A stretch of 64,000 nt of DNA from Streptomyces sp. NBC_00341 (lineage in GTDB: Bacteria; Actinomycetota; Actinomycetes; Streptomycetales; Streptomycetaceae): positions 6,572,001-6,636,000 of the forward strand of contig NZ_CP108002.1 of NCBI RefSeq assembly GCF_041435055.1, read 5' to 3'. The notes below the pieces were generated by a model, which was given only the letters and a program-made list of their open reading frames with translations, was not told the origin of the DNA and searched no databases. The position numbers were made by a program, and so were the translations under genes. Numbering within the stretch: position 1 is the first letter of the stretch; each line of letters starts with the position of its first letter. Positions 63,401 to 64,000 of this stretch are shown here, piece after piece.

Positions 63401-64000
63401 CTGGTGGCCGATCCGCAGACCAGGGACCGCTATCTGCCGCAGGCGCTGCGCACCTTCGTCGCGGGCGGCCCCCGGCTCTCCCCGGCCTCGCTCGCCGTCG
63501 CCCTGCCCACCCACCCCGAGCAGGTGCTGACCGCGTACCGCGAGCGCCTCCTGCGGTCCGGGGACGGCGCGGGCGAGGTGCTGCGCGCCCTCGCCGGGAT
63601 CGACGCCCCCGCGCTCGCCCTGCACGCCGCCGGGCTCGTCCGGGCGTACGTCGACAGCCACCCGGAGGACACCGTGCACACCGCGGCGTACCTCGACCGC
63701 AGGCTGGAACACGGGCCCGCGGCCCGCGCCCTGCTGCTCCCGCTGCTGACCGGGCTGCTCAGGGACCGGCCGGCCGCCGCGCCGGTGCGCGGTTCGCTCG
63801 CCGCGGTGCTGGCCTCGTCCGGCAGCCCGGCCTCGCAGCCCCTGCGGGACGAGCTGCTGGAAGTGCTGCTGGACTTCGAGCAGGGCGGTGCGCGCCAGGA
63901 CCCGATCGTGCTCGAAGCCCTGCTGCGGGCCGCCGCGGCGGGCAGTGCCGGGCGCGGCCGGGCCCGTACCAGGGCCCTGGTCCACCGCACCGGGATGCTG
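60464..64000 (+). CDS. Large protein: inactive trypsin-like domain fused to degenerate STAND-like NTPase (partial)
   Basis: At least 1179 residues, running off the window. Residues 1-190 form a trypsin-like fold: GTGFVADDRGTVVTSHEAV gives the His (H36) and LDLALLPT the Asp (D69), but the nucleophile loop reads GGAAVGGPVLD, with V152 where GDSGGP has Ser. Residues about 255-480 resemble a STAND NTPase: the P-loop is LVGEPGTGRTTEL with R276 replacing the Lys, and the Walker B is LLVLLDGPEE (D359). The rest (about 490-1179) is a long helical, Leu/Ala/Arg-rich region that looks like a repeat scaffold, with a Pro/Gly-rich insert near 615-745. No ribosome binding site precedes the ATG. No recognised name; it could be a sensor scaffold or a conflict-system protein. 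Confidence 0.7.
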   Translation, partial: MGCGDRATLVRLCDPAGRTRGTGFVADDRGTVVTSHEAVDGAGHLVLHGADGRSCRVEAEDITTLPELDLALLPTGGPDALGAPPLPIVEREQIEAGSYVTIAAHGWREARVLGPVPVTYTAGGPAHRIDRALELALGTDGSDALRLGGAAVGGPVLDPDTGAVIAVLGTALRAGHAAAGCAVPLAGAGEGGPLGELLRRNAMSVPGYGRDLNLAGALQLTAMSVGSAGGHGGRPDPVERPEAIKEFSAFAAAGPAKPDGRGAVVLGLVGEPGTGRTTELAALAARRARGQVPALTLWLRGADLLPDDTSVADAIVRTLGQAGRIVTAAGALGDMAAATPERVARLAADAGSPLLVLLDGPEEMPPVLAHRLARWTAGTVDWLRENGARLVVACRPEHWETAGELCPPDALHRPARPARRLPSALRIDDLTVGQAELARQRYGLPPDALAAGHDRHPLTLRLLAEVREALPPDTPGRPGTEEVFGAHLDLMCLRIAVRIAAQWRPAPSGTAVRRLAAQVAGQVHEAARRCLGPGQGELDRAAFEHVFPWRTGWASAVLTEGLLVPAGAGYRFAHEELGDWVQGAHLDLDAALRSLVHRWHASGAAAGESGGRVPHPRRPDAADRPGTAPAAPAAPAGGAEDAEPRTLPVPRHRIGPVIQALLLLGRRQGPAALAHRLADLIEALDRLPTGRDGAAVRTGAPRPSRNAPAAADAREDGTGPEGDDPAVPPAAGGCPPPDARWWAAHLLSETLLRVPDARPHLGVLRLLTGRVVRSSAEAGGAGAQGVYAEFGPWFWRRLRLPEADRMDLFRRLVPADGPPRDEDQTGERFLDAVARRLAAHPRTIQPLLCAWFTDEQPLAADREAAARPTVAAAAQALLHARRDLAVDDLADVLVSTDHPRADELLAALAEDEPSALCRAVERWSRDDDRRARRIAAACYGAVVAPHLTRDADRDLLRRSALALLARPGDTDLHGPALTRLVADPQTRDRYLPQALRTFVAGGPRLSPASLAVALPTHPEQVLTAYRERLLRSGDGAGEVLRALAGIDAPALALHAAGLVRAYVDSHPEDTVHTAAYLDRRLEHGPAARALLLPLLTGLLRDRPAAAPVRGSLAAVLASSGSPASQPLRDELLEVLLDFEQGGARQDPIVLEALLRAAAAGSAGRGRARTRALVHRTGML

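Noticed and set aside
60440..63985. 1181-residue open frame antisense to the protease/NTPase gene
   Set aside because: Composition is dominated by Gly, Gln, Arg and Pro. The plus-strand frame has trypsin-like and NTPase motifs and better codon use.
1..64000. tRNA, rRNA, CRISPR array, insertion sequence, prophage or attachment site
   Set aside because: No cloverleaf with a T-loop GTTCGA signature, no regularly spaced identical repeats, no transposase or integrase motif and no flanking direct repeats were seen.

Overview
The window is very GC-rich, uses many GTG and a few TTG starts, and carries Tat-type lipoproteins, long GC-rich hairpins, secreted glycan hydrolases and a DasR-type operator. 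Together with the block dxr-rseP-ispG, proS, rimP-nusA-rnpM-infB-DUF503-rbfA-truB this points to the core chromosome of a Streptomyces. I see no rRNA, tRNA, CRISPR array, insertion sequence or prophage. No gene-free stretch exceeds about 300 bases; the larger gaps hold hairpins and palindromes that are listed.

Layout. 1-5.6 kb: a sensor kinase cut by the window edge, two glycosyltransferases, then a minus-strand ABC exporter (permease plus an ATPase with a degenerate signature) behind a perfect 22-bp palindrome. 5.8-10.8 kb: first polyamine locus, with a class III aminotransferase and an Lrp regulator divergent from an aldehyde dehydrogenase and a polyamine-binding lipoprotein. 11-14.8 kb: two secreted GH87-like beta-helix enzymes in tandem. 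14.9-20.7 kb: a serine beta-lactamase-like hydrolase, then a minus-strand run of deaminase (probably the aminodeoxyfutalosine deaminase of menaquinone synthesis), glycerophosphodiester phosphodiesterase, DUF574 methyltransferase, histidine kinase and response regulator. 20.9-22.3 kb: a DUF4190 membrane protein and a NADAR-family protein.

22.4-29.7 kb: second polyamine locus, apparently one operon behind a 10-bp-arm inverted repeat: aldehyde dehydrogenase, Tat lipoprotein, potA, potB, potC and an FAD amine oxidoreductase. 29.8-33 kb: a small PrimPol-like protein, a chitinase with a dre site, and a PAP2 phosphatase. 33-40.4 kb: GABA catabolism (gabT, a PucR regulator and a succinate-semialdehyde-type dehydrogenase), interrupted by an orphan membrane ATPase resembling VirD4/TraG coupling proteins. 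40.6-43.3 kb: an acyl-CoA dehydrogenase and a nucleotidyltransferase. 43.4-60.3 kb: housekeeping isoprenoid, proteolysis, tRNA-charging, transcription and translation genes, interrupted by a pseudokinase of the APH(6)/hydroxyurea kinase family and a ferritin-like/lipoprotein pair. 60.5 kb to the end: a very large protein joining a trypsin-like domain without its serine to an NTPase without its P-loop lysine.

How the parts fit: the pot importer, two aldehyde dehydrogenases, the aminotransferase and the FAD oxidoreductase can take up polyamines and degrade them to GABA; gabT plus the dehydrogenase at 38.9 kb can then convert GABA to succinate. The best leads for something undescribed are the degenerate protease/NTPase fusion, the orphan coupling-protein-like ATPase and the pseudokinase.
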